NCBI GenBank assembly: GCA_017163975.1
Contig: JAFFSR010000280.1
Location: 1,240,001-1,304,000, forward strand
Length of the DNA: 64,000 nt
Direction of reading: 5' to 3'
From: Anastatus disparis
Lineage: Eukaryota; Arthropoda; Insecta; Hymenoptera; Eupelmidae
Each line of letters opens with the position of its first letter. Position 1 is the stretch's first letter. The position numbers and the translations under genes were made by a program. Below the pieces are notes generated by a model. The model did not search any database. It had not been told where the DNA came from and worked only from the letters and a program-made list of their open reading frames with translations. This document shows positions 13,207-24,411 of the stretch, piece after piece.

Positions 13207-15265
13207 TTAACTTTGCGGCTTAGAAGTAGATGGAAGATGTGCATCCTCATAATTTTCAGCTTGATTTTGTTCAGGTGCCACTTGCGTCTTTAAAACATTG
13301 AAATTTCGTTATTTCAAAGCAATATTACTTGTAATTTTTTTTATTTATTTGTTGCTTACTATATAAGTAGTCACTGACATAACTTTCAGCTATTGCCGTG
13401 GACTTCCAAGCCCCATGTTTTTTTAAATCCGTTATACTTCCTCCTCCGTCGGCAAGCAATGTTGCCGATGATCTTCGATGACTGTGACTTGTGTATAAGT
13501 TGAGATCGGGTAAAAATAACCAATTAGCAATTTGTTTTGGTATTGCACCAATTCTATTAATACCAACAGGTTGACGCGTGCATTTTTTTTATCATGATAA
13601 ATAAATAGTACATTACGATACAAGTGACCTAAGTGGCACTTTATTACACGGCCGGAGTTATCGCCCGAGCGCAGCGAGGGCGATAACGTAGTGCCGTGTA
13701 ACAAAGTTCCACTAAGGTCACGAGTATCGTATACTATTTTGTAGCACGTGGGACATAAATCCGCCAAATTAAATCTGTACTCTTCAAAATCAGTAATAAA
13801 CAAAAACTATGCACTCCACGAATTATAATTCAAAAAATAAAAGCGAAAACTATAAAAAACCAAACACTACGCATCCTGTGCATTCACATTATCAATCGAA
13901 ATATCAGTATCATTATAAATCGAAAAAAACAAAAGAAAACTATAAATAAACTAAAACTAAACACTCCATGAATAATAGATCGAAAAAGAAAAAAAAGAAT
14001 ATAATTTCAAAAATATACTCAAAATGTGTAATAATAATTAATTTTTATCAATATTATTGGTATTATGTGAAATTGTTTGTTTAAATCATCTTCTATGAAA
14101 TCATAAATTGAAATTTTGTTTTACGTATGAATTAGCGTCATAGGAGCGGTGAGGAGGTAATATGTTTAGTATAGCAATAGCAATCGTGTGTAGTAATAGG
14201 GGGTTCCCCGTAGCATTTTATTATACAACGCTGAAATGACTATACCTCTTCGCTTTACATGTTACGCTACTATCAATTTTAGTTTTACTCGTATCTTACT
14301 TGCTTATAATTGTTATTTAATTTGAAGAATGTTAATGTAAAAGAGTTTCAATATACTACAGCTTATTATTATTTATGAAAATACTTTAAAAAATAATTTA
14401 CATATAAAATTATTTCTTATTATATACGTACGTTACCTAAGTAAATTCATTATTGTACCGTGTAAAAAAGTGCCACCTATGTAACAGAAAAGTGTTACCT
14501 AAGTGCGGATTTAGGTCCCGCAGTGCTATAAAAGTCTATTATGTTGTTCATCATTTGGCCTTAGGTTCTTATATTTTTTGCAAATCTTGTAAAAATCTCC
14601 TGTAATTGTCAAGGGACGTTCAACGAAAGTTTTAGCTTTGGGTATAGTAATCAATAACATTGATTCTTTTTCGAAATCTTTAACGTCGTCGATTGTTATA
14701 TTTACTATTTCACTTTGTCTACATGCACCACAAATCCCGATAGTTAGAACTACCTATATAAATAACATTTCAAAGTAACTGTAAAATAAGTGTAATTTAA
14801 AAAATCATTAAAAACTGCATACAAACCTTTCTACACAAATGAAACTTATCGAGAGCATCATTGCAAAATGTGTTGATCTCGTCAGCAGTGAAAATCTTTG
14901 ATTTTTTTTCTTGTATTTAGAATTAATTTCCTTCAAAAAAGCCGTCAATTTATGAAATTTACTTATGCCTAAATGGTTAAAATTCATAAATGTGGCCTTC
15001 AGCATAGAGAACTTAACCCATAAGGATGATGGTGTTGGTGTTTCAGTCAATTCGTTAAAATATGCTAAGAAAACTTCTTCAACATATAAATTTTTTTTTT
15101 TATTGAACACCACTTATTAAAATTATTATAAGTTGCAACGTAGAGACGTTTTAACTTGTCTGTCAACAAATCCATAATAACTTCCTTAGCACTTTCAGCT
15201 ATCTTAGGAGGCTATTCCTCTTCATAATCAGATTTACTCTCGGTCTTGGAATTTTCAGAATACAT
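13207..15265 (-). pseudogene. Crypton-type tyrosine recombinase, split by an insertion
   Basis: On the minus strand the pieces run as follows. An N-terminal helical core-binding part (about 15265-14808) includes KLKRLYVATYNNFNKWC and ELTETPTPSSLWVKFSMLKA. A block then reads KKSKIFTADEINTFC after a frameshift in an A run. After a probable intron comes GICGACRQSEIVNITIDD (first catalytic Arg), then ERPLTITGDFYKICKKYKNL. Beyond a 930-bp insertion come RQPVGINRIGAIPKQIA and HSHRRSSATLLADGG (HxxR), then LKKHGAWKSTAIAESYV (W/H and catalytic Tyr). A final exon ends LPSTSKPQS at a stop at 13207-13209. At least one in-frame stop lies near the start (about 15206). The R..HxxR..W..Y order identifies a tyrosine recombinase, and the organisation with introns fits Crypton elements of animals. 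It is inactive here. Confidence 0.8.
13605..14534. mobile_element. 930-bp hairpin-tipped non-autonomous transposon (copy 1)
   Basis: The left end is a GC-rich hairpin (13605-13737) with arms ATAGTACATTACGATAC.../...GTATCGTATACTAT, inner arms GTTATCGCCC/GGGCGATAAC, and loop GAGCGCAGCGAG. Just inside, GTAGCACGTGGGACATAAAT is the inverse of the right end (GGTCCCGCAGTGCTATAAAAG, finishing near 14534). The right end also repeats arm-like blocks (CCGTGTAAAAAAGTGCC). The element interrupts the recombinase reading frame. A second copy at 61962-62862 matches along its length and shares both ends, which defines the boundaries. No ORF is present. Confidence 0.8.
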
Positions 15266-15585
15266 TTTCAGTTGCACAGTTTACACACCGTTAATAGCAG
15301 ATTTATTGTTTATAAATTTTATGGTTAAGTACAAATAATAACAAACGCAACGTATGTTTCTACTAGCTGTGCGAAGTTGCGCAATAATAATAAAAATATT
15401 GGTTGAAACGACTCTTCACACGTTGCGCATTTCTTACTGCACGCTGTGACAACGTACTATTATCGTATTCCTTACACACGCAACATGAAAGTGAGAAGTC
15501 AAACTTCTCGCACAGTTTAAAATTTTTTATAATTTAACCAAAATTAAAAAAAAATCTTTAAAACAGATAATCGCCAATTTAATAT

Positions 15586-15974
15586 GTATGTACTTGGGTT
15601 TACCCACCTACAGCCTCTTGGCCTAGTAAGTGCATTAAACCTTTTTCTATACCTTTCAATCCAACCTTATTCGATGATACGAACCTTATTACCAGACCTT
15701 TTTCACCAGATCTCTACCTCAGGCCAAAAATCTGAAGGTTGCTACGACGGGCTTTAGCATCACCCGGCAATCTAAATTATTTTTAAGGCTTAAACGCCGA
15801 AAACGTTTTTCTCTCACCTCCTGCACACATTGTTGACAACGGAAAATCACCTAATCGATCGACGAAGTTGCATAGGCATTAGCGGTCACCCATTCAAGTA
15901 ATAACCGCGCCTAGCGCCGCTTAACTTTTCTGATCGGCCGAGGTGCAGTTCCATAACCTCACCAATGTGCCGGT
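15586..15974 (-). mobile_element. 5S-rRNA-derived SINE with 15-bp target duplication
   Basis: Read on the minus strand, the head at 15943-15881 aligns well with insect 5S rRNA. It keeps CCGATCAG, AAGTTAAGC, the GGCGCGGTTA block and GGGTGACCGCT, which covers the 5S internal promoter. An unrelated body of about 300 bp follows, ending before 15586. The element is flanked by perfect copies of TCGCCAATTTAATAT (15571-15585 and 15975-15989), the signature of target-primed reverse transcription. This matches SINE3-type elements transcribed by RNA polymerase III from a 5S-like promoter. It needs a LINE partner in trans, and the tail is not a simple poly-A. Confidence 0.85.
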
Positions 15975-16987
15975 TCGCCAATTTAATATAAATCTATTTG
16001 TGATTTTTTACTCACCAGACTAGTATGTAAAGAACATACTTTACCAAACATCCAAACACATAACGTTACAATTTACAAAATTCAATGAAAATGATAAAAA
16101 TTGTAGCACCATCGATCAGCTAGATGAAGACTCAAAAAATGTACAGTTTAAGGGCACAAAACACTTTTTTTTTGGTCCCACCATCGAATCTGGGTTTATT
16201 GCTTTTTTTATAGGAAATTTACTGTAGAATAAGCTCCAATAAGTTTTTTTACCCTATCTCATTTAGTTTCGTTTTTATGAAGAAATTAGTAGGATAAACT
16301 TTTAATTGATTTTTTTGTTAATTTTGCTATTTTGAGATTTTTCTCAAATTTTTAGCTAATCTTATTAAAACACTATAAGAACTAATTTTTTTATTGCTTG
16401 ATTCAATAATTCATAAATCATTAATTAATCTCCAAGAAGTTTTTTTTAAGAGATTTAATTTTGTTTTTATTTATTAAGTCTATAATGAATTTTTACAAAT
16501 TAAAAAAATTTTAAGAATTATTTTAAATGAAATTTTTAAAATTTTTATTGATTTTTTTTTAGGTTTAATTGGAAAAAAAAGAGTTTATTTTTTTAATTTT
16601 AACAAAATATTTATCTTAATTTAAGCTCTAAAAAGTTTTACATTCATGTTTAATTCCGTTTTGATTTTGTAAGGAAACGAGTGGCACATAGTTATTTATG
16701 TAATTTTTTATCAATTTGAATTTCGCGCGTTCACGCTTTCGACTCGTATCATTTCGCTACATGACAGTCAGTCTCAGCTGATTGTATGGTCAGTTTACAG
16801 TAAGTTTGTTTATTTAAAGTGCATTTAAAAAATTATTAGTAGGTTATTTGTGGTTTAATTTACGCAAAATTATTAATTTTTAATAAATTACACGTTCGCG
16901 AGTTATTTCATATTTTTTTATGAAATTCTACATTTATCTAAATAAAAAGTGTATTTAAAGTATAAAAAGCTTGAATTGACATTAAGA

Positions 16988-18968
16988 ATGCGAACCTCAA
17001 AAATGTCAAATAATGAAAGAGATTTAAGAGGGAGATTTTCAAATTATCATCCAGACAAGAAAAAATTTTCAGGAAGATCTAAAAAGAGGCCAAGAAAGTT
17101 TCTTGGCACAAGTGAAAAAAATTCTCCTGTGTCAAAGAGAAGAAAACCCTCTACTACTTTATCTAAATTAAGAGAGACAGAATTTTCAAGTTCAAATACT
17201 CAAAATAGAATTGTTGTTATCAACATTCTATTTTCTGAATTAGAAAAAATTATCTGTTGTAGTGAATGTCATAACAAAATAAAATTCAGTGAATCATCTT
17301 TTCAAGGATTAGGATTTTAAATTAAGGGGATGTAATAGTGTATATGATTTCTATATAGTTACCGACATTACAGTTTTCCAAATTTTTAAACTTTATTCAA
17401 AAATTTTCAGAAATATCTCTAAATTAAGCTCTTTATTAGTAGAAATGGAAGACTGTAATATAGAGATATTTTTTAAAATCTTTGATTAGAAACCAATAAC
17501 TTAGAAAACTGTAATGTCGGTATTTTACATTCCCAATGTGAATTGCAACTCGTGTGGTGAACTAGCAGCTATAAACTCTAGCAAGAGAGTAGGTGCTATG
17601 GGAAATGCTTGTGAAGTGAATAGACGTAGTGTGCTTGCTACTCGTGCTCTTGGCCAAGGACTTGCTGGCTTATCTACTTATTGCGGAATCATGGATTTGC
17701 CAAAGCCAGTTGCTCAATCAGCTTTTAATAATATTAATGATGGACTAAGTAAAGTGTGCCAACAAGTGGCAGAAGAATCTATGTCTGAAGCTGTTAAGGA
17801 AGAACTTAATTTGACTTCTCCAAATAATGCTGGACTTGTTGTTTCTGGTGATGGTTCATGGAGAAAAAGAGGATTTTCTTCATTACAAGGATTAGCAAGC
17901 ATTATTGGAAATCAAACTGGCAAGGTAATGGATGTTGCAGTTAAAAACAGTTATTGCAAGGGTTGCGCAGAGTGGGAAAATAAGCAAGGAACATCTGCTT
18001 ATGAAGAATGGCATGAGAATCATGAAACACATTGTTCAGCCAACCATCATGGCAATGCTGGAAGCATGGAAGTGAGTGGTGTTAAAGAAATGTTTAAAAG
18101 ATCAGAAGAAAAGTATGGTGTTCGATATCAGTATTATATTGGAGATGGAGATTCTAAAGTTTTTAAAGAGGTTTCGGAGTCAAAACCATATGGAGATACT
18201 GTTATTGTTAGAAAGAAAGAGTGCGTTGGACATGTTCAGAAGAGATTGGGCACTCGACTCAGAAATCTTAAGAAATCACTTACCGGTCAAAAACTTAGTG
18301 ATGGACAACCTATCGGTGGAAGAGGTAGACTGACAGCTCAAGTGATTGATCAGTTGACCTCTTATTATGGTAAAGCCATAAGAGATCACCCAGATTCCGT
18401 TCAACATATGTCAAATGCAATCTGGACTTCGTTTTACCACAAACAATCAACTGATTAAGAACCTCAACATCAACTGTGTCCTGAAGGATCTAATAGTTGG
18501 TGCAAATGGCAGAAAGCCAAGGCTCAAAACAACCTAAAGAACTTTAAACATACACAAGGCATTCCATCTGCCATCATGGAGAAAATAAAGCCAATCTATG
18601 AAGATTTGACAAAAGAAGATTTGCTCGAAAGATGTCTTGGTGGATATACTCAAAACTCGAATGAGAGTTTTAACAGTTCTGTGTGGAAACTTGTGCCAAA
18701 ATCATCTTTCAGTGGCTTGTCAACTTTGAAGATTGGTGTTTACACAGCTGTAACTTGTTTTAATGATGGACGAACTGGCTTCCTCAAGATTATGGAAAAA
18801 TTTGACATTGAACCTGGAACTGCATCTATTGAGTGGGTGAAGACTTCTGACGATAAAAGATTGTTTCATGCAGAGAGACAAACTTAATCTCATACGAAAG
18901 AAGCACATACTCAAAAGATGAAAGCTCGAATGGGTGTAAAGGACTTCTACGCTCCAGGTGCATATTGA
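16988..18968 (+). pseudogene. Mutator-like transposase, disrupted
   Basis: The N-terminal part (16988-17320) is very basic (RSKKRPRKFLG, a likely nuclear signal and DNA-contact region) and ends in an SELEKIICCSECHNKIKF zinc-type motif. A 1-base insertion near 17316 and a MITE (17362-17520) then break the frame. The catalytic part resumes about 17521. The first Asp is in VVSGDGSWRKRG (codon 17850), the second in YIGDGDSKVF (18144/18150) and the Glu in QNSNESFNSSVW (18663). A Cys/His cluster (YCKGCAEW...HCSANHHG) lies between the two Asps. In-frame TAA stops fall at 18456 and 18885, and the frame continues recognisably to a TGA at 18966-18968. The order matches the Mutator-like transposase domain of insects and cnidarians. 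ATG 17514 lies in the MITE terminus and is not a true start. Confidence 0.85.
17362..17520. mobile_element. 159-bp MITE inside the transposase
   Basis: Perfect 17-bp terminal inverted repeats (CCGACATTACAGTTTTC and its inverse) are flanked by TA on both sides (17360-17361 and 17521-17522). This indicates a Tc1/mariner-type MITE. It interrupts the Mutator-like transposase between its zinc-type motif and its catalytic domain, so it is younger than that element. Confidence 0.85.
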
Positions 18969-19355
18969 ATTTGTGTAAGTATAATTTTATTTATTATCAC
19001 ATAAATGAATATAAATTTAATATATAATTTTAAATATTAATTTAAAAAGTAAATTATGTTTCTAAATTTTAAATATGAATTTTAAAATAAAATTTTTAAT
19101 GATTACTTGATATAAAATATTTTTTTTTTTAGTTTTCAGCTGATTCAAGGTGGATACGAGTTAATGAAACAATCAACAGAGTGACAGTTAAGGTTAAGAC
19201 TGTCACAACAAATACAAAGTTTTATAGCTACGATGAAAAAAAGATGAGTATAAATGAAATATTATATAACAAGATAAATTATGAATATTGCTAATTTTAC
19301 TAATTTCTATTTTTATGTATTTCAGCTTCATCTAGTCCATAACAGTTTACGGTTA

Positions 19356-19406
19356 CCTGGTATCTCTTTTTTATATGAAAGACTAATATAAAAAGGAGAT
19401 ACCAGG
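19356..19406. repeat. Hairpin in the Mutator-like 3' region
   Basis: CCTGGTATCTC...TTTATAT and its inverse ATATAAA...GAGATACCAGG form a stem of about 20 bp around an 8-base loop. It lies between the transposase end and the right terminus of the element. Confidence 0.7.
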
Positions 19407-19511
19407 AAAAATTATTCTACAAAAGATAAGTATATAATTAATAATTTTAAGTTATAAGAACTCAAAACTTTTAAGCTGTTTTTCTCGAATAATGAATTTT
19501 TAAAATTTTAG

Positions 19512-19828
19512 GTGCTGGGCCGTAAGGTTTAAGCTGAACCCATGGATGGATTTGACTTTTCCAAACGGTTTTGGCTTCAGTATTAGCACCATTCTCGCAT
19601 GAATGGAGGATTTTAAAATCGAATGACTAGAACTAGTAAAAAACCCAAAAATAAGGTAAAAATATTAAAATTTATTGAAAAAAATTGATATTTTTTGTTA
19701 AAAAATAAAAAAATTTTTGTGTTTCAGAAATTCCTTCATTCATGCGAGAATGGTACTAATATTGAAGCTAAAACCATTTGGAAAAGTCAAATCCATTCAT
19801 GGGTTCAACTTAAACCATACGGTCAAGA
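19512..19828. repeat. Inverted duplication of a short coding-like block
   Basis: About 90 bp at 19512-19603 recurs as the reverse complement at 19727-19828. The matching blocks include TTTGACTTTTCCAAACGG and CCATTCTCGCATGAATG. The plus-strand copy lies in a 68-aa frame (19695-19901) with the peptide HSWVQLKPYGQELMSTK. It may be a duplicated remnant of a coding exon. No family was recognised. Confidence 0.6.
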
Positions 19829-20281
19829 GCTTATGAGTACAAAGGTTCATCGAATGATTGTGGGCTTACAACTGAAGCAAAATTTGCTTATAATAGCTTA
19901 AATTAAAGGTATTTGAGTCTACTTTTAAATATTTCATTTATTAAAAAATAACTAAGTTAAATATAATGAATATTGAATATTTTTGTTTGCAGGTTATAAA
20001 AGTGTTTTGTCCCTTTAACGTGTCACCACTGAGAGTAATTATTCCATTAAGCGCCTTCGCTGAGCAAAGCATACTTGCGTGTATCTTTTTCTACCAATGA
20101 TTGTTGCAGAGGTTAAAAGTCCTGTCGTTCAAACACACGAGCCCAAAATCAAATTGAAATCCTATCTTCTCCGTAAAAGTTTTCCATGCAAGTATTCCTG
20201 AGTTTTGGCACCAAAATGTTCCCGCTTCAAGCAAAAACTTATGGCAGGAGAATTAAAAAATAATACATAAATTCACTTTTA

Positions 20282-20414
20282 ATAGTATATTATGCACTTA
20301 GGGAGGTAAAATAAAGGATAGACCATAGCACGAGTGAATTGACACCCGAGGCAAAGCCGAGGCTGGCTAACTCGTGCTATGGGTTGGCCATTTTACCTTC
20401 CGTGGTGTATATAC
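20282..20414. mobile_element. GC-rich hairpin element
   Basis: It starts ATAGTATATTATGCAC and ends in GTGTATATAC. The outer arms are GGGAGGTAAAAT/ATTTTACCTTCC, the inner arms CCATAGCACGAGT/ACTCGTGCTATGG, and the loop contains CCGAGGCAAAGCCGAGG. The outer-arm and CCATAGCAC blocks match hairpin 2 at 5101-5236, so the two are copies of one family. Confidence 0.75.
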
Positions 20415-20510
20415 GATTTTTTTCAACAGTCAGGCTAAAATTAGCACTTTCCATTTTCCATTCCGGGAGCAAAAGTGGTATTTTTAGCCCACTATTGAAA
20501 AAAAACATTT

Positions 20511-20643
20511 CGTCGGGTTAGCGGAACAAGGATACAGGTAGTTATTCGTTTCGAAAGGGAGCACGTTCGTATTAAATTAAATGAAGGTGTCCGCTTTTCC
20601 AACCAAAAAACGATGTGCATCCTTGTTCCGCCAACCCGACGAT
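20511..20643. repeat. Short foldback repeat
   Basis: The left arm CGTCGGGTTAGCGGAACAAG and the right arm CTTGTTCCGCCAACCCGACG are near-perfect reverse complements separated by about 90 bp. Two overlapping short frames cross it but look like by-products. Confidence 0.75.
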
Positions 20644-20814
20644 TTATTAATCTTTTTAGACAGCGATCTATTCTGTCTAGAGGTTACTTCGATTCTAATC
20701 TCTGACATATTTTTCGCACAACCACTATCAATTGTTTTTTATAACAAACTTATTTCGACATATCTTACACCTTATATATACTATTATATAAAAGGACAGT
20801 GATTTTTTTAATGT

Positions 20815-21955
20815 TCTCAAATATCTCAAAAACTACTGAACCCATCGTTTTCAAATTTTAAATTTAAATTCTTTATAATGTGTAATAAAATATTATCCTA
20901 TCCCACAAGGCAAAATTAAAATTTAAACATGGAATAACTTTATAGAAAAAAATTTTCATATTTTGTTCAAGGAAATTTTTTGATTTATCAAATATTTATT
21001 GGCCTTTACACATGTAAAAAAATTTATATAAATTAAAAAATTTATGGTTACTAAAAATATTAACTTTCAAAAAAAAAAAAATAATTATGTATATTTTGCG
21101 ATTTTTCCAACAAAATTTTTTCTTATATATTAACAAAAAATTTAAAGCATTTAACCCTCTTTCAAATCACGTTAATTTTATTAACATACAATTTCTCAAA
21201 GATTTTTCAAGACATTTGTAGAAAATATATTTTTTTTCAGTTTAAAGTATATTTACAAAGCTTGACATGTTTGTATAGGAAAAATTTTTTTTCCTCTTTT
21301 TTAGTCTTGAAAAATATAAAAAAAATTTTTTTTTCGTTTCTTAACACAATTGCAAATAACATTGATTTTATTAACCTACGAATTTTACAAAAAGATATTT
21401 AAACAAATTCGTAAGAAATACATTTTTTCCATCTTCCATATATTCAATGTTTTTAATAAAGTAAAAATTGCTGAAGGTAAAATTGTCATTTTTAGTTCAA
21501 CTAAAATTGACACATTTACGTGAAAAAATTTATTTTTTAATGTCTTTATTTTTTCAAAAATTTTTTACTTTAATTCAATTTTGTCATTTTTTTAAAGAAA
21601 AAAATGCTGAAGATGAAATTGTTATTTTTAGTGTATATATTTAATTAATAAACTTGTATTGATTTATGAAAAAAACTTTTTTTAACGTAATTATATTTTC
21701 AAAAATCTTTAATTTAAATTTTATTTTTTGCCATTTTTAAAGAAAAAAATGCTACAGGTAAAATTATCATTTTTAGTATATATGTTTACTAAATTTGACA
21801 TACTTATGTGAAAAATTCTTTTTCAACGTAATTATATTTCGAAAAATTTTGTACTTTAATATCATTTTTTGCCGTTTTTAAAGAAAAAAATTTAATTATT
21901 TTTTACTTTTTTGAAGTTAAGTTAATTTTAATAATTTACGATAGGAAATTGCCAT
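20815..21955 (+). repeat. Interspersed AT-rich repeat R1 (copy 1) with tandem core
   Basis: The 3' half contains three tandem units of about 143 bp (starting near 21465, 21599 and 21743), each with AAAAATGCTGAAGGTAAAATT-like and CATTTTTAGT blocks. The whole region recurs in reverse orientation at about 59945-60775, including the recognisable block around GCTTGACATGTTTGTATAGG. This is a dispersed repeat of unknown class. Confidence 0.65.
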
Positions 21956-21999
21956 TACTGATCATACGGGACAATATAGTTCGATTACTGTTTTCCAGT

Positions 22000-22170
22000 A
22001 ATTTTAAATAATGTTTGGCCGCTTATTGGCCCACTATCGATTTGATAAGAATGGTCCAATGTTAGCATTTATTACTGTATCTATACTACTTGCCAATATT
22101 GGCCCAAAATAGCGCATCATAAAATCGGCTCTGCCAGTACTGGCTAAGTGCATTTTGCCAGCAATTGAGT
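22000..22170 (+). repeat. TTGGC/GCCAA-rich terminal-like repeat (left copy)
   Basis: Several GGCC, TTGGC and GCCAA blocks sit close together. The core around ATCGATTTGATAAGAATGG is matched in reverse orientation at 37795-37820 (inverse ATCGGTTTGATAAGAACGG). Such clustered subterminal motifs are typical of CACTA-like elements, and a CACTA/DUF4218-like transposase starts just downstream. Confidence 0.55.
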
Positions 22171-22241
22171 GATTGTAAATATATCAATTTTTTTTAGTAA
22201 ATTTAACCTAGAATAAACGAGTTATTCATTTTTATTTCATC

Positions 22242-22505
22242 ATGCTTGCTAAGTGTAGTTATGCATATTTGAAAAAACACAGAGCCTTAAAAAGATTAAA
22301 AACATCATCAAGTAGTAGTGTAAGTAGTGTGGAACTCAAGAAGAATATCCAAGTTTTAGAAGAAACTAGAAATACTGATTTTTCATCCTATTCTGAGCTT
22401 AAAGGTTTACAATCAGGTTACATCGAATGCGATGAAGATATTCAATCTATCTCTAATCAATCTTTTAATGAAATACATTTAGAAAGTTATGTGTATACTT
22501 TATAA
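22242..22505 (+). CDS. Putative N-terminal exon of a CACTA-like transposase
   Basis: This 87-codon frame begins MLAKCSYAYLKKHRALKRLK, a basic N-terminus followed by a Ser-rich and then an acidic segment ending in a stop. Its position upstream of and in the same orientation as the catalytic fragment at 23005 suggests it was the first coding exon of the same transposase, with the middle lost or decayed. It has no diagnostic domain of its own, so the assignment is by context. Confidence 0.35.
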   Translation: MLAKCSYAYLKKHRALKRLKTSSSSSVSSVELKKNIQVLEETRNTDFSSYSELKGLQSGYIECDEDIQSISNQSFNEIHLESYVYTL

Positions 22506-23004
22506 AATCATTATAAAAAGTAACTCTCAATTTAATTCTTAAACCATTATTTATTTTGTCGTCTAATCACAAAAAAATATCAACCTCAAAAAGACATTCA
22601 AGTACTTCAAAGGCATTTATACAGTGTTTTTTTGTTACTAATTAACAAAAATCATCTGATAGGTTTATATAAATTAAAATTACTTACTTTGTAATTAAAA
22701 AAATATTTTTAAGAAATAAAAGTTTCGTGGAAGGATATCTTTTTAAAACAATTCTGTGACGGTATTTTCTTGTGCTGAGACGATAATTTGTAAAAATATA
22801 TATATTAACATTCATGAGAAAAAAATAAATTTTACATCTTAACTCTGGTAGAAATTGAAACGATTTATTTACCATTTATGACTATTGCTTTGAAACGAAG
22901 AGCTGAAAATGGGCATTTTTTATGGCCATTATTTTAAACAATATGAAACGTTTTTTCTACCTATATAGCACTAACATGTTACGTGCATTTTCGAGAGTTA
23001 AAAT

Positions 23005-24411
23005 GTGTTTATTTTGATAAATTTGTATGATGAGAATTATATTTGCAAACCCGGAATTGTATCACTCTATTGTGGAGATTCCAAACCTCTTTCAGTTGAT
23101 GAATTTTTAAACGATTTTGTTGATGAATCTATCAACTTAATCAATAATGATCTAGAGATTGCTGGAAAAAAATACTCTTTTGACATTGAAGGTTTTGTTT
23201 GTGACACGCCTGCTCGCGCTTTCGTTAAATGTTGCAAGGGGCATGGTGGCTTTTATGCATGTGAACGATGTACAGTAAAAGGATTGACAGTTAATAAAAG
23301 ACGCGTTTATGATAGATTAGACTGCAGTTTGCGAACAAAAGAAACATTTACAAATAAATCTCAAATAGAACATCACAAAGCTACGTCACCTTTAATAAGA
23401 ATTCAAAATTTAGATCCTGTACAAGTGTTTTTGGATTCAATGCATCTTTTTAATCTTGGTGTCATGAAGTCTCTTATGGAAAGACTTTTAGATTCGAGTA
23501 GTACATCAAAATTAAGTATTAAACAAAAATATGAACTAAATCAATTATTGAAAGGTATGACTCATGGAATCCCAATGGAATTTCAAAGAAAAAAGTTCGA
23601 TATTTTTGATTTTTGTAACTGGAAAGCTACACAATTTCGATTTATAATGTTATATGCCCTTCCTTTTTTATTTAAAAAATTTCTGTTGATTCAAAAGTAC
23701 AAGCATCTTTTGCTTTTATTTGTGGCGAGCAGATTACTTTTCAGTAAAGATTTGGCTGTTAATAACGTAGATTACGCTGCTCGATTATTAAGAACATTTT
23801 TCGAATTGATGCCAAGCTTATATGATAAAAGTTCTCAAGTTATGAACTTCCATAACCTGATACATGTAGCTGATGATGTTAGATACACTAAAGCTCCTTT
23901 ATCTGCATACTCAGCTTTCCCGTTTGAGAATCTTCTTGGTCTAATCAAAAAATTAATTCGTACCCCAAATAATCCATTGGTCCAAGTAGTTCGTCGATTA
24001 AATGAAATTCATTCAGGACCATCAATGCGTGTAACAAAAAATCATTTATTCAGTGATTGTGTAAGAAAAGATTCTTTTATAAAAAGGTTGGACAACCAAA
24101 ATAGTATCAATTGTGATTTATTACAAATGAAATTTAAAGAGTACACGATTCGTTCAACAGGACCAGACAATTTAATAAAATTAAACAATGGTAAATTCGT
24201 AGAGATATCGAGAATATTTTTAGAAGATAATAAATTAAAAATTCGAGGTCATTGTATTAAATGTGAAAACGCCTTTACGTATCCTTGTGATTCCTCAAAT
24301 GTTGGAGTAGAACAGATTATACGGAAATCGAAGACATTGAAAATATTTGATTGTAATGAAATCACACATAAATGTTTTAAACTAGATTTCAGTTTCAAGA
24401 CATATATTTGT
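23005..24411 (+). pseudogene. CACTA/EnSpm-like (DUF4218-type) transposase, truncated
   Basis: An open frame of about 469 codons covers the catalytic part of a Tnp2/DUF4218-type transposase. Residues 16-34 (PGIVSLYCGDSKPLSVDEF) and FVCDTPARAFVKC (Asp67) come first. CERC, a zinc-type pair, follows, then LDSMHLFNLGVMKS (Asp144), HNLIHVADDVRY (283-294) and AFPFENLLGLIKKLIR (Glu308). D67/D144/E308 are plausible catalytic acids. Two CxxC-type pairs lie near the C-terminus. The usual N-terminal half is absent before 23005. The natural end is cut by a transposon inserted after 24411; beyond it (28168 onward) the frame runs only five more residues to a stop at 28183. It is probably inactive, although the catalytic core has no stops. 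Confidence 0.7.

Larger units (their letters stand above)
16151..20015 (+). mobile_element. Mutator-like DNA transposon, about 3.9 kb
   Basis: The terminal inverted repeats are TTTAAGGGCACAAAACACTTT at the left (about 16148-16168) and the inverse AGTGTTTTGTCCCTTTAA at the right (20001-20018), differing by one base or gap. They enclose the broken Mutator-like transposase, long AT-rich subterminal regions and two internal inverted repeats (19356-19406 and 19512-19828). A clear target duplication was not identified; TTAA-like sequence sits at both ends. The element is non-functional because its transposase is disrupted. Confidence 0.7.

Noticed and set aside
15881..15943. Functional 5S rRNA gene
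   Set aside because: Only the internal part matches, with many changes, and a target duplication encloses it with an unrelated body.
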